NCBI RefSeq assembly: GCF_026341815.1
Contig: NZ_JAPENX010000001.1
Coordinates: 4,216,001 to 4,280,000 of the forward strand
Source of the DNA: Streptomyces sp. NBC_00572
Lineage (GTDB): Bacteria > Actinomycetota > Actinomycetes > Streptomycetales > Streptomycetaceae
Direction of reading: 5' to 3'
DNA: 64,000 bases
Positions 33,201 to 41,491 of the stretch are shown here, one piece after another (positions within the stretch are counted from its first letter, which is position 1; the number at the start of each line of letters is the position of its first letter). A model generated the notes under the pieces. It saw nothing but the letters and a program-made list of their open reading frames with translations, ran no database searches and was not told where the DNA came from. Position numbers and translations under genes: made by a program.

Positions 33201-34065
33201 GGGCGCGCTTCACGATGTCCTCGTACGCCTGCCAGAACTCGAAGAAGTTGAGCGTCTCGGCCTTCTTGATGCCCGCGACGACGAGCTGGCGGTCGCCGTT
33301 GGGCTTCACCAGGTCGATCGCGAGACCGAAGTTCACGTGCTCCGGCTTGACCAGGGTCGGCTTGCCGTCCTTCTCCGCGAAGGAGTAGTTCATCGACGGC
33401 ATGGCCTTGATCGCCTGCACCATCGCGTAGCCGATGAGGTGCGTGAAGGAGATCTTCCCGCCCCGGGCGCGCTTCAGGTGGTTGTTGATCACGATCCGGT
33501 TGTCGAAGAGCAGCTTCACCGGGACGGCGCGGACGGACGTGGCCGTCGGCACCTCAAGCGAGGCGTTCATGTTCTTCGCGACCGCGGCGGCGGGACCACG
33601 CAGCGTGATCAGCTCGGGGCCGGCGGCCGACGTGGCGGCCGGAGCGGCCTTGACCGGGGCGGGCGCGGCGGCGGCCGGCTTCGCGGCGACCGGCGCGGCC
33701 GGGGCCACGGCGGGCTTCACGGGCGCCGGAGCGGCCACGGGGGCCGGAGCCGCGACCGGAGCGGCCGCGGGAGCCGGAACGGCCGCAGGAGCGGCAGGTG
33801 CGGCCTGTGCGGGGCGCGCCTGCTGCGCGGCGGGCGCGCTCTGAGTGGTGGTGGCAGCCGGGGCGGCCGGGGTGTCCGACGCTCCCGGCTTGTAGTCGGC
33901 GAAGAAGTCCCACCAGGCACGATCGACCGAATTCGGGTCCTGGAGGTACTGCTGGTAGATCTCGTCGACGAGCCACTCATTGGCACCGAAGGCGGCTGCG
34001 GGGCTCTTGCCCTGCCCGTCCTGGTCGGTCGGGGAGCTCGGGGTACTGGGGGACTGAGACGACAC
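30256..34065 (-). CDS. kgd: Multifunctional 2-oxoglutarate decarboxylase/dehydrogenase (KGD, E1-E2 fusion)
   Basis: The 1269-residue protein is the actinobacterial E1/E2 fusion of the TCA cycle, converting 2-oxoglutarate to succinyl-CoA or succinic semialdehyde with thiamine diphosphate. The N-terminal segment (FGANEWLVDEIYQQYLQDP) is the E1-type targeting helix, followed by an Ala/Pro linker of about 90 residues, an E2 acyltransferase domain with TYDHRVIQGAASGEF, and the thiamine-dependent transketolase-type domains with GDAAFAGQGVVAETLNMS. GTG 34065 (MSSQSPS) was preferred over GTG 34092 because GGAAGAGGG lies upstream and family N-termini agree. GarA-type control is plausible but not visible. 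Confidence 0.95.
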   Translation of the reverse strand: MSSQSPSTPSSPTDQDGQGKSPAAAFGANEWLVDEIYQQYLQDPNSVDRAWWDFFADYKPGASDTPAAPAATTTQSAPAAQQARPAQAAPAAPAAVPAPAAAPVAAPAPVAAPAPVKPAVAPAAPVAAKPAAAAPAPVKAAPAATSAAGPELITLRGPAAAVAKNMNASLEVPTATSVRAVPVKLLFDNRIVINNHLKRARGGKISFTHLIGYAMVQAIKAMPSMNYSFAEKDGKPTLVKPEHVNFGLAIDLVKPNGDRQLVVAGIKKAETLNFFEFWQAYEDIVKRARVGKLTMEDFTGVTVSLTNPGGLGTVHSVPRLMPGQSVIMGVGSMDYPAEFQGTSQDTLNKLGISKVMTLTSTYDHRVIQGAASGEFLRVVANFLLGEQGFYDDIFKALRIPYEPVRWLKDIDASHDDDVTKAARVFELIHSYRVRGHVMADTDPLEYKQRKHPDLDITEHGLTLWDLEREFAVGGFAGKSMMKLRDILGVLRDSYCRTTGVEFMHIQDPKQRKWIQDRVERPHSRVEREEQLRILRRLNAAEAFETFLQTKYVGQKRFSLEGGESVIPLLDAVIDSAAESRLDEVVIGMAHRGRLNVLANIVGKSYAQIFREFEGNLDPKSMHGSGDVKYHLGAEGTFVGLDGEEIKVSLAANPSHLEAVDPVLEGIVRAKQDVINKGGTDFTVLPVALHGDAAFAGQGVVAETLNMSQLRGYRTGGTVHIVINNQVGFTAAPESSRSSMYATDVARMIEAPIFHVNGDDPEAVVRVARLAFEFRQTFNKDVVIDLICYRRRGHNEGDNPSFTNPQMYNLIDKKRSVRKLYTESLIGRGDITLEEAEQSLQDFQGQLEKVFAEVREATTAPAVATVPDAKAAFPVGVTTAVSQEVVKRIAESQVTIPERITVHPRLLPQMQRRAASIDDGTIDWGFGETLAIGSLLMEGTPVRLAGQDSRRGTFGQRHAVLVDQETGEDYTPLLYLTDEQAHYNVYDSLLSEYAAMGFEYGYSLERPDALVVWEAQFGDFVNGAQTVVDEFISSAEQKWGQTSGVTLLLPHGYEGQGPDHSSARPERFLQMCAQDNMTVAMPTLPSNYFHLLRWQVHNPHHKPLIVFTPKSMLRLKAAASTVEEFTTGGFRPVIGDATANPADVRKVVFCAGKVYYDLEAERQKRGDTETAIIRLERLYPLPGAELQAEIAKYPNAAKYIWAQEEPANQGAWPFIALNLIDHLDLAVGADIPAGERLRRISRPHSSSPAVGSAKRHQAEQQQLVNEVFDA

Positions 34066-34355
34066 GGCGGCAACCGCCCTCTTCCGCTTCACAAGGTGAT
34101 GGACAGCGGAAATAAAGGCTACGCCTGTCAGGCCGAGAGGTGCAGGCAGGGAGCGCCAACGTCGCGCAAGTCACACTTGACGGGGTGTTTCGGTGCCGTG
34201 AATGGCGGGAAACAAGCGGGGTTCCGCAGGTGTGAGGGTACGGAAAAGCGCGAGCACGACCTCCTTCGGCCGCACCCCTGATCACGTCCCGCTCACTTGC
34301 ACGGAGGTCTCCCTCACGTACACGCAGAACGAGCTCTTCCGGTTCGAACCCTACG
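34066..34355. other. Intergenic region between kgd and the sensor kinase gene
   Basis: The kgd promoter should lie here. A plus-strand frame at 34202-34390 has an unusually tidy composition but overlaps the kinase gene and has no clear ribosome binding site. No strong hairpin or repeat was found. Confidence 0.5.
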
Positions 34356-35480
34356 TCAATCTCTCGGCGGAAGGCTGCCCGGAAGAGTGACCCTGATCCG
34401 GCAGCCGCGTGATGATTCGGCCACCCCGATCCCGCCGCCGTGCAGATCCACCGCCCAGCGGGCGATCGCGAGCCCGAGGCCCGTACCGCCGTCGCTGCCC
34501 GGGCCCTGCCGAAGCGGCGCCGCGCCCCGGTTGAAGCGCTCGAAGACCTTGTGCCGCTCCGACTCCGGGATGCCGGGACCCTCGTCCTCGACCTCCAGCT
34601 CCAGGGAGTCCGGGTACGGGCCGCGCCGGGCCCTGACCGTGACGCGGCCGTGTGGCGGCGAGTGCTTCACCGCGTTGTCGATCAGGTTCGCCATCACCTG
34701 GTGCAGCCGCTCCGCGTCCGCGTGCGCCACCAGCTCGGGCGGCGACACGTCCAGGTGCAGATGGACGTCGGTGCGGTTGTGCAGGCCCGAGGTGGACGAG
34801 AGGCCGCGCTGCGAGGCGGCCAGGTTCGCTTCCCGCAGAACTCCGGACAGATACGGCCAGACCTCGAAACGGCTCGCCCGCAGCGCCACGACACCGTTGT
34901 CAAGACGTGACAGATCCAGCAGCGTCTCCACCAGCCGGCCCAGCCGCTCCGTCTGCTTCAGCGCCGACCGCATCGTCTCCGGATCCGCCTCGGACACCCC
35001 GTCCACGACGTTCTCCAGTACGGCCCTGAGCGCGGCGATCGGGGTCCGCAGCTCGTGCGACACATTGGCCACCAGCTCCTTGCGGTGCCGGTCCACCGCC
35101 TCCAGATCGTCCGCCATGCGGTTGATCGTCGAGGCCAGGTCGCCCAGCTCGTCCCGCCGGTCCGCCCCCCGCACCCGCCGGGTGAAGTCCCCGCGCGAGA
35201 TCGTCCCGGCCACCGTGGTCATCTCGTCCAGCGGTGCCGTCAGGGACTGCGCCACGAACTGGGTGATCAGCAGGGTCGCGATCATCGCGAAGATCGTGAT
35301 GTACCGGAACTCCGTGGACGTGCGGATGGCCACCAGGGCGAGACCGGAGGTCAGCAGGACCGCCCCGACGACCAGCGCACCCAGCTTGGTCTTGATCGAG
35401 ATCACGATCCGGCGCCGCCGGTGCACCTCGCCGCCCGGCCCCCGCAGCTCCCGCGGCCCCCTGGGCCCCAGCCGGCTCAC
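34356..35480 (-). CDS. Two-component sensor histidine kinase
   Basis: The 374-residue kinase has a basic N-terminus, two close hydrophobic helices (KTKLGALVVGAVLLTSGLAL and YITIFAMIATLLITQFVAQ), a HAMP segment, the phospho-acceptor box NVSHELRTPIAAL, and an ATP-binding domain with N-box NLIDNAVKHS, G1 DEGPGIP and G2 GGTGLGLAI. The sensor loop outside the membrane is only a few residues, so it may sense through the membrane or a partner. Start GTG overlaps the regulator stop (GTGA), so both are made together. Confidence 0.93.
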   Translation of the reverse strand: MSRLGPRGPRELRGPGGEVHRRRRIVISIKTKLGALVVGAVLLTSGLALVAIRTSTEFRYITIFAMIATLLITQFVAQSLTAPLDEMTTVAGTISRGDFTRRVRGADRRDELGDLASTINRMADDLEAVDRHRKELVANVSHELRTPIAALRAVLENVVDGVSEADPETMRSALKQTERLGRLVETLLDLSRLDNGVVALRASRFEVWPYLSGVLREANLAASQRGLSSTSGLHNRTDVHLHLDVSPPELVAHADAERLHQVMANLIDNAVKHSPPHGRVTVRARRGPYPDSLELEVEDEGPGIPESERHKVFERFNRGAAPLRQGPGSDGGTGLGLAIARWAVDLHGGGIGVAESSRGCRIRVTLPGSLPPRD

Positions 35481-36214
35481 AGCGCCGGGGTCTCCAGCGC
35501 GTAACCGACGCCGTGGACCGTACGGATCCGCTCGGCCCCGATCTTCCGGCGCAGCGCCTTGATGTGACTGTCCACGGTCCGGGTGCCCGAGGCGTCCGCC
35601 CAGTCCCACACCTCGGCCAGCAGCTGCTCGCGGGAGAGCACCGCCCGGGGCGTGCTCGCCAGGCAGACCAGCAGGTCGAACTCGGTCGGGGTCAGGTGCA
35701 CGTCCTCGGAGCGCACCCGGACCCGGCGCTGCGCGTGGTCGATCTCCAGCTCGCCCAGGCGCAGGATGCCGCTGCGCGGGGTGACCGCCGCCAGCGCGGC
35801 CCGCTCCACCCGGCGCAGCAGCACGTGCACCCGGGCGGCCAGCTCCCGCATCGAGAACGGCTTCGTCATGTAGTCGTCCGCGCCCACGCCGAGGCCGACC
35901 AGCATGTCGGTCTCGTCGTCGCGGGCGGTCAGCATGAGGACCGGGACGGGGCGCTGGGCCTGGACCCGGCGGCACACCTCCAGGCCGTCGAAACCGGGCA
36001 GCATCACGTCGAGGACCATCAGGTCCGGCTGCCATGCCTCGGCCGCGTCCACGGCCGCGGGGCCGTCGGTCGCGGTCTGGACGAGAAAGCCCTCGGCGCG
36101 CAGCCGCGCGGAGATCGCTTCGACGATCGTCGCGTCGTCCTCGACCACGAGCACCCGGCGCTGGGCACCCGGAGTGGCCGCCGCACCGTGGTGAGTGGTG
36201 TGTGTCTGCTCCAT
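35477..36214 (-). CDS. OmpR/PhoB-family response regulator
   Basis: Residues 20-135 are a receiver domain with the acidic pair in VVEDDATI, phospho-acceptor Asp69 (LMVLDVMLPG), Thr in LTARDDE and Lys in YMTKPFS. Residues 145-242 form the OmpR winged helix (LTPTEFDLLVCLASTPRAVLS, TVDSHIKALRRKIG, RTVHGVGYAL). It leads the two-gene operon with the kinase. The target genes are unknown; kgd next door is on the same strand but behind its own promoter. Confidence 0.95.
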   Translation of the reverse strand: MEQTHTTHHGAAATPGAQRRVLVVEDDATIVEAISARLRAEGFLVQTATDGPAAVDAAEAWQPDLMVLDVMLPGFDGLEVCRRVQAQRPVPVLMLTARDDETDMLVGLGVGADDYMTKPFSMRELAARVHVLLRRVERAALAAVTPRSGILRLGELEIDHAQRRVRVRSEDVHLTPTEFDLLVCLASTPRAVLSREQLLAEVWDWADASGTRTVDSHIKALRRKIGAERIRTVHGVGYALETPAL

Positions 36215-36285
36215 TGCCCCGCCTCGCGTCGCCGATGTCGGCTCAGCAGCCTAGAGGTACCGGTGGCGTCCCGGCTATCCAGGAC

Positions 36286-36957
36286 TTATTCGGGACGGAC
36301 GCCGAGGTGGACCACGTCGGGGACGCCCCGGGCAACGGGGATCTCTTCCGTCCGTACCCCGCTGAATCCGGCATTCCGCAACGACCCTTCGAAATCGGCC
36401 GAGGGCCGGGCGGACCAAACGGCGAGCACTCCGCCCGGGTTCAGCCGGGCCGCGCAGGACGCCAAACCCTCGGCCGCGTACAGGGATTCGTTGTCCTCGG
36501 TGACCGTCCAGTCGGGCCCGTTGTCGATGTCCAGGCAGAGGGCGTCATAGGTGTCGGGGGAGGTCCGGAGATACGCCACCAGGTCCGTGTGCAGGATCAC
36601 TGTCCGGGAATCGGCGAGCGCGGCCCCGGAGACCGAGGCGAGCGGTCCCTGCCGGTGCCATTCGATGATCGCCTCCTCCCGCTCGACGACCGCGATCCGG
36701 CCCCAGCGGGGGTCGGCGGCGGCGTGGGCGAGGGAGAAGCCGACACCGAGTCCGCCGACGAGGACGGACGCGCCGGAGCGGGACCGCTCGGGGAGCGCGG
36801 CCTGCGCCGCGTCGATCAGGAGCCGCTCCGAGCGCCCGTCGGAGGTGTCCATCAGGAAGGTCCCGTTGGCGATGATCTCGAAGTGCTCGCCGCGGCGGCG
36901 CAGCACGACCTCTCCGTACGGTCCTTCGCGGCGGTCGAGGGTGACGGTTCCTGACAT
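36286..36957 (-). CDS. Spermidine-synthase-like SAM-fold protein
   Basis: The 223-residue protein has the spermidine synthase core: GEVVLRRRGEHFEIIANGTFLMDTSDGRSE (seen as its key parts GEVVLRR, NGTFLMD, SERL), the nucleotide loop VLVGGLGVGFSLAHA, the acidic VVEREEAIIEWH and a YDALCLDIDNGPDW segment. In true synthases a conserved Asp in the gatekeeping loop binds the polyamine; it appears as LDIDNG here. Many short streptomycete homologues have unproven substrates. ATG 36957 has GGAGAG upstream. Confidence 0.78.
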   Translation of the reverse strand: MSGTVTLDRREGPYGEVVLRRRGEHFEIIANGTFLMDTSDGRSERLLIDAAQAALPERSRSGASVLVGGLGVGFSLAHAAADPRWGRIAVVEREEAIIEWHRQGPLASVSGAALADSRTVILHTDLVAYLRTSPDTYDALCLDIDNGPDWTVTEDNESLYAAEGLASCAARLNPGGVLAVWSARPSADFEGSLRNAGFSGVRTEEIPVARGVPDVVHLGVRPE

Positions 36958-37116
36958 GGTCGGTCTCTCCGCTCTCGGCTCGACAGTTGGGCCCCGGCCA
37001 TCCTTACCGGGCGACGGCGACGGGGGCAAACGCCTTATGGGGGAGGGGGGATGGGATCCGGACACAGCAGAAGCGATTCGGACAGGAGGGGTGACGGCGC
37101 GGGTCACGGGACCGGC

Positions 37117-37130
37117 ACCCCCGCGGGGGT
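37117..37130 (-). terminator. Palindrome at the end of the sigma/ABC operon
   Basis: ACCCCCGCGGGGGT is a perfect 14-base palindrome lying just after the last stop codon of the operon. It could fold as a short hairpin that ends transcription, though without a loop it is weaker than usual. Confidence 0.45.
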
Positions 37131-37132
37131 CC

Positions 37133-37781
37133 TCAGGACTCGCCGGACATCCGGCGCGCGCCCCGCCACGCGTACAGGCCCGTGCCCGCCACGAAGGCGC
37201 CGACCGCCATCGTCCACGCGCCGCCCTGCGGGCCCGGCTGCATCACCCAGGCCCACCACTGCGCCGCACCGCCCGGCCGGGACGGGGCCGCGAGATAGAC
37301 CGTGCCCACGAAGAAGGACGGCGGCAGCCAGCTCAACCGAGCGCCGACGACAGTGACGGCGGCCGCCGTCACCCCCATGAGCCCCAGCGTGTTGCGGACG
37401 GCGGCGAGCGCGCCGAACTCGTCCGCGTGACCGGGGTACCGCCAGGGCGAACAGCACGGTGGCGAGGGCGGCCGGGACGAGCAGATGGGCGAGACGGCGG
37501 GGCCACCACGCGCGTACCGCCGTACGGTCCAGCTCGTCGCTCGGCGTGTGCAGGCTGGTGCCGACGGCGGCGGCCGCGAGGAGCGGGCCGAGGACGACCA
37601 CCGGCAGTCGGGCCGTGTGGTCGAAGGTGGGCAGCGATTCCAGCCACCGGGCCGCCCAGGCGCCGGCCGCCGCCGCGGCGACGAGGGCGGCCAGCGCGCC
37701 GGGCACGGCGCGGGAGCGTAGATAGAGACTCAGGGGGGTGGGGCGACCGAGTCTCGCGGGATCGCTACGGGAGAGCCTCAC
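37133..37781 (-). pseudogene. Frameshifted membrane subunit of the sigma/ABC operon
   Basis: Read from GTG 37781 (RLSRSDPARLGRPTPLSLYL) the protein has two clear membrane helices and then turns to Arg-rich nonsense near 37440. The adjacent frame continues sensibly as HADEFGALAAVRNTLGLMG with three further helices to the stop at 37133. One extra G in GGTACCGCC (about 37435-37443) explains the switch: without it the join reads ALAYPGHADEF. It is therefore either a recent inactivation or a sequencing error. The gene overlaps the upstream one by GTGA. Function: membrane partner of the ABC ATPase, by position. Confidence 0.8.
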
Positions 37782-39097
37782 GGGACCGGCACCTCGTCCG
37801 GGTGGCAGGTGTTCGCCGCCAGATAGCGGGTCAGATAGGCGCGTTGCTCCGCCGGGGACTTGGCGTCGAGCCGGTCGATGTACGGCTTCGCGGCGGTCGT
37901 GTCGGGGCCGTAGCCCTCGGGCGTCGGTGCCAGCCACTCGGAGACGGCGAGGTTGACGATGCTCGCCCGCTCCGCGTTCGGACCGGTGAGGTCACCCGGC
38001 CGGCACGTGTCCGAGAACAGCCACAATACGGCCGAGTTCAGATACAGATCGGGGTGCGGGAGCCGGCCGCGCACCGCGTCCTGCCCGAGGGAGGGCAGCG
38101 CGACGTCACCGGGGTGGGCGGGCCCGAACGGACCGCCGACCCAGCGGACCGGGGCGCCGGGCACCCCCTTGAGGCGCGCGTTCAGCGGGGCGAGCGCCGC
38201 CGACACCTCCGGCAGCAACCCCTCGTCCACGGCCGTCAGACACACCTGCGGGGTGCCGCCGTCGCAGACCTGCCGGGCCAGCGCCGGGTCGTGGCGCCAC
38301 GGCCCCTGATCCTGCGGCAGGCCCAGGACCAGTCCGGCGGCGGCGACCGCGACGGCCAGCGGGACCAGGGCGAACAGCCGCAACCGGGCGGGGCGCAGCC
38401 CGTAGGCGAGGAGCGCGGTGAGCGCGAGCCCCGCCGTCCAGGCCATCGACACCGGACCGAACCACCACACCGGCCGGTCCCAGAAGAACTGGTGCTCGGC
38501 GGCGGGGCTGAGCCAGCGGACGGGGCCCTCGTCGTACGCGCCGATCCCCAGCGCCACGTACCCGACGATGCCGAGCAGCGGGGCCGTGAGCCGCCAGCGG
38601 ACCGTACGCCCGACGACATGGCCCACCGCGCCGAGGGCGGCGACGGCCACCACGTCGGCGGCGACGAGTTCGAGGTGGGGGCGGCCGGCGGTGACGTACG
38701 GCCAGGTCGCGAGGAGACAGACGGCGTCGGCCAGGAGCACCCCGGCGGCGGGCCAGAGCGCGGAGGGGGCCACCGCGACGAGCAGGCGGCGCAGGGGCGG
38801 TCGGGGGACGGACTCCCAGAGGTCCGTCGTCCCGCGCCGCCGGTCCCGGCCGCCCTGCCAGCAGCCGGCCGCGAGGGCGAGCGGTCCGGCGAGCAGCCCG
38901 GCGGCCACGTGCAGCATGTTCGTGGCATCGGCCCAATGGACCTGCCAGCCGGGCGCCTTGCCGTACATCGTGACCAGGATGGTGAGGGCGACGGCGGCGC
39001 CGGTCCAGGGGCCCAGCCCGCGCCGCAGCTCGATGACGAGGGGATTCTGTGCGGGAGCGGCCCGCCCGGTACGAGGAGGGGCGAGGGTGCTGGTCAC
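37778..39097 (-). CDS. ABC-transporter-associated membrane protein
   Basis: The 439-residue protein has about six membrane helices in its first 280 residues (for example GAAVALTILVTMYG, LVAADVVAVAALGAVGHVVG, FALVPLAVAVAAAGLVLGL) and then a soluble domain of about 160 residues outside or inside the membrane with four cysteines (RQVCDGG, QVCLTA, SDTCRPG, ANTCHP) that could form disulfides. It is the membrane subunit next to the ATPase gene. Its substrate is unknown. GTG 39097 overlaps the ATPase stop. Confidence 0.75.
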   Translation of the reverse strand: MTSTLAPPRTGRAAPAQNPLVIELRRGLGPWTGAAVALTILVTMYGKAPGWQVHWADATNMLHVAAGLLAGPLALAAGCWQGGRDRRRGTTDLWESVPRPPLRRLLVAVAPSALWPAAGVLLADAVCLLATWPYVTAGRPHLELVAADVVAVAALGAVGHVVGRTVRWRLTAPLLGIVGYVALGIGAYDEGPVRWLSPAAEHQFFWDRPVWWFGPVSMAWTAGLALTALLAYGLRPARLRLFALVPLAVAVAAAGLVLGLPQDQGPWRHDPALARQVCDGGTPQVCLTAVDEGLLPEVSAALAPLNARLKGVPGAPVRWVGGPFGPAHPGDVALPSLGQDAVRGRLPHPDLYLNSAVLWLFSDTCRPGDLTGPNAERASIVNLAVSEWLAPTPEGYGPDTTAAKPYIDRLDAKSPAEQRAYLTRYLAANTCHPDEVPVP

Positions 39098-39891
39098 CGG
39101 AGCGCCTCCTTCGCGTCGCCCGCGGGCGCCCGGTGGGCGCGCAGGGCGGCCGTGTAGCCCCGCTCCACCGCGTGCGTGGTGGAGTCGTTCGCTTCGGTGG
39201 ACTCGCCGCCGAGCGCGGTGAGCTCGGCCGTGGTGCCCTGGAAGGCGAGCCGGCCCGCCTCGATGAGGGCGACCTCGGTGCAGGCCGCGGCCACGTCCTC
39301 CACCAGGTGGGTGGAGACCACCACCGTCGCCTCCGTGCCCAACTCCCGCAGCAGCGACCGGAAGTCGACCCGCTGTTCCGGGTCGAGGCCGGCCGTCGGC
39401 TCGTCGAGCAGCAGCAACTCCGGTTCGTTCACGATGGCCTGGGCGATTCCGGCACGCCGGACCATGCCGCCCGACAGGGTCTTCATCTTCGCGTCGATCC
39501 GGTCGCCGAGCCCGACCCGCCGCACCGCGCGCTCCACCGCCGCCGGGACCCGGTCGGCCGGCACCTCCTTGAGCCAGGCGACGTACGCGACGAACTCCCG
39601 CACGGTGAAGGCCGGGTAGTAGCCGAACTCCTGCGGCAGATAGCCGAGCCGGCGCCGGATGCCGGTGCGTTCCCGGTGGCTGGTGGCGTCCCCGCCGAGC
39701 AGCTCCACCCGGCCGGAGGAGGCCGCGGCGACGGTCGCGAGGACCCGGATGAGGGAGGTCTTCCCGGCTCCGTTCGGGCCGAGCAGGCCGTGGACGCCGG
39801 GGCCGAGGGACAGATCGAGCCGGTCGAGGGCGACGGTACGGCGGTGGCGGACGGTCAGTCCGCTCACCGCGACGGCGGGGGTGGGGTTCAC
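39094..39891 (-). CDS. ABC transporter ATP-binding protein
   Basis: The 265-residue ATPase has Walker A GPNGAGKTS, Q-loop YLPQEFG, signature LSGGMVRR, Walker B LLLLDEPTAGLDP and switch His in VVSTHLVED. The YLPQEFGYYPAFTVREF stretch and the length match exporters of the drug/lantibiotic type (CcmA-like). It is the third gene of a coupled operon controlled by the sigma factor. The membrane subunits follow. Confidence 0.93.
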   Translation of the reverse strand: MNPTPAVAVSGLTVRHRRTVALDRLDLSLGPGVHGLLGPNGAGKTSLIRVLATVAAASSGRVELLGGDATSHRERTGIRRRLGYLPQEFGYYPAFTVREFVAYVAWLKEVPADRVPAAVERAVRRVGLGDRIDAKMKTLSGGMVRRAGIAQAIVNEPELLLLDEPTAGLDPEQRVDFRSLLRELGTEATVVVSTHLVEDVAAACTEVALIEAGRLAFQGTTAELTALGGESTEANDSTTHAVERGYTAALRAHRAPAGDAKEALR

Positions 39892-40835
39892 CGGGGCTCC
39901 AGGTGGTCGAAGGAACGGCGCCGCAGCGCGAGGAGGGCCGCGCAGGCCAGCGCGGCGGCGGCCCACCCCCCTTGTGCGGTGGGGCCGGAGAAGTACGGGG
40001 CGAGGGCAGCGGCTCCGGAAGCGGGCCCCGCGCCCGGCTGCCCGAGCAGGGGGCCGGTGACGGCGAGCAGCCACCCGCCGCCGAGCGTCGCGGCCGCCGC
40101 CCGGCAGCCGACGAACGAACCGAGCGCGAGCGTGGCCAGGGTCAGGGCCAGGCCGGGGAGCAGCCAGGCGGCGGCCCCAGGGAACCCGGCCACCGGCGGC
40201 AGCAGCGCCCCGCCCGCGGTGAGCAGCGGCACGCACACGGCGAGGACGGCTGCGGTACGGGTGAGCAGCAGCCGCAGTCCGCCGGACGGAGTGGCGGCGG
40301 TGATCTCGTACAGGGGGTCGGCGTGGCGTCCGTACGAGACGGCGACCCCGGCGAGCGGAAGGACGGGTGCCAGGGCGAGCAGCAGGCTCCGCGCCCCCTG
40401 GAATCCGCCCCCGTAGGCGAGCCCGAAGGCCCCGCCGACGACGAGGGCCACGGCCACCACCCAGGAACCGCGCAGCGCGGGCCCGACGGCCCACCAGACC
40501 CGCGCCCACCGCCCGAGGGGGCTGCCGACGGGGGAGACGGGGCCGGCGGACTCCGCGGGTGCGGGCCGGTGTCCGAGGGAGGTCAGGAGCTCGGCGCGCA
40601 CGGCCGCGAGGACGGGCCCCGCCGCACCGGCCCGTACGGCCGCCGAGACGCGGCCCGCGCAGTCCGCGCAGGACTCGACGTGCTTCTCCAGCGACCAGGC
40701 GTCGGTCTCGGCGGCGGACCCTTCGGCGTACCGGAGCGCGAGGGCGTCGGAGACGTGCCAGGGGGACCCGGCGGTCCCAGGGGTCTCGGCGGCCCCGGGG
40801 GCGTCAGGGGCCCCGGGGCGTCGGGTTGCCGTCAT
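39888..40835 (-). CDS. Anti-sigma factor fused to a multi-helix membrane domain
   Basis: The N-terminal 65 residues are a zinc-binding anti-sigma domain with HVESCADC (His52, Cys56, Cys59), the Hx3CxxC motif of ZAS proteins that hold ECF sigma factors. After a linker come about six membrane helices (GSWVVAVALVVGGAFGLAYG, SLLLALAPVLPLAGVAVSYG, LLPGLALTLATLALGSFVG and others), like an ABC-2-type subunit. A usual anti-sigma has one helix, so this form may sense transporter state directly. It overlaps the sigma gene by ATGA. Confidence 0.85.
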   Translation of the reverse strand: MTATRRPGAPDAPGAAETPGTAGSPWHVSDALALRYAEGSAAETDAWSLEKHVESCADCAGRVSAAVRAGAAGPVLAAVRAELLTSLGHRPAPAESAGPVSPVGSPLGRWARVWWAVGPALRGSWVVAVALVVGGAFGLAYGGGFQGARSLLLALAPVLPLAGVAVSYGRHADPLYEITAATPSGGLRLLLTRTAAVLAVCVPLLTAGGALLPPVAGFPGAAAWLLPGLALTLATLALGSFVGCRAAAATLGGGWLLAVTGPLLGQPGAGPASGAAALAPYFSGPTAQGGWAAAALACAALLALRRRSFDHLEPR

Positions 40836-41467
40836 GCGGTGCCTCCCAAGGCGTGCGGGCCCCCGGGCTGTGCCGCCCCGAGCGCGGCGCGCAGCTCGCG
40901 GCGGGCGCGCAGGGCGCGGGTCTTGACGGTGCCCTCGGGTATGCCGAGGAGCCGGGCGGTCTCACGGGTCGTCAGGCCGTCGACGACGGTCGCCCGCAGG
41001 ACCTCGGCGAGTTCGGGCGAGATCCGGTCGAGGGCGGCGCCCACCTCCCCGTACTCCAGGCCGGCCAGCACCCGGTCCTCGGCGGAGGGGGCGGCGGCGG
41101 GCGGCTCCGTGGGCGCGGCGGCGCGTTCGGCCGCCCGCTCCACGACCCGTTCCGCGCGGGCCCGTGCCCGCTGGGCGTCGACCAGGCGCCGGGCGGCGAT
41201 CACCCAGAGCCAGCCGCCGGCCTCGCCCCGGCCCCGGTGGCCGCCGGCCGAGCGCCAGACCGTGACGAAGGTGTCCTGGAGGACCTCCCGTACGGTCTCC
41301 TCGTCCGGGCAGCGCCGGGCGAGGCGCGCGTGCAGCCATCCGGCGTGCCGGTCGTACAGCGCGGCGAGTGCTTCGGAGTCTCCCCGGGCGACCGCGCGCA
41401 GCAGCGCCGCGTCGTCGTCCTCGTCGCCCCCGGAGGGGCCTCCCCCTGCGGGGCGCAACAGTCTCAC
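40832..41467 (-). CDS. ECF-type RNA polymerase sigma factor
   Basis: The 211-residue protein has region 2 (LYDRHAGWLHARLARRCPDEETVREVLQDTFVTVWRS, recognisable by DRHA and QDTFVTVW) and region 4 (LAEVLRATVVDGLTTRETARLLGIPEGTVKTRALRARRELR, recognisable by ETARLLGIPEGTVKTR). GTG 41467 opens it. It heads a five-gene overlapping operon with its own anti-sigma, so it probably activates that operon. A repeat-rich gap lies upstream where the promoter should be. Confidence 0.92.
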   Translation of the reverse strand: MRLLRPAGGGPSGGDEDDDAALLRAVARGDSEALAALYDRHAGWLHARLARRCPDEETVREVLQDTFVTVWRSAGGHRGRGEAGGWLWVIAARRLVDAQRARARAERVVERAAERAAAPTEPPAAAPSAEDRVLAGLEYGEVGAALDRISPELAEVLRATVVDGLTTRETARLLGIPEGTVKTRALRARRELRAALGAAQPGGPHALGGTA

Positions 41468-41491
41468 GCCTTCTCTATCGCGCGCGTGCCC

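Noticed and set aside
27256..34281. A 2341-codon open frame on the plus strand spanning fxsT and kgd
   Set aside because: It is read out of frame through fxsT and antisense through kgd, and its Arg/Pro- and Val/Leu/Asp-rich composition is typical of shadow frames in high-GC DNA.
34338..34352. GGTTCGAACC resembling a tRNA T-loop
   Set aside because: The flanking bases cannot form a T-stem, and no acceptor, D or anticodon arm is present around it.
34202..34390. Plus-strand ORF of 62 codons between kgd and the kinase gene
   Set aside because: No ribosome binding site, overlaps the 3' end of the kinase gene, and no recognisable similarity. Kept only as a remark in the intergenic entry.
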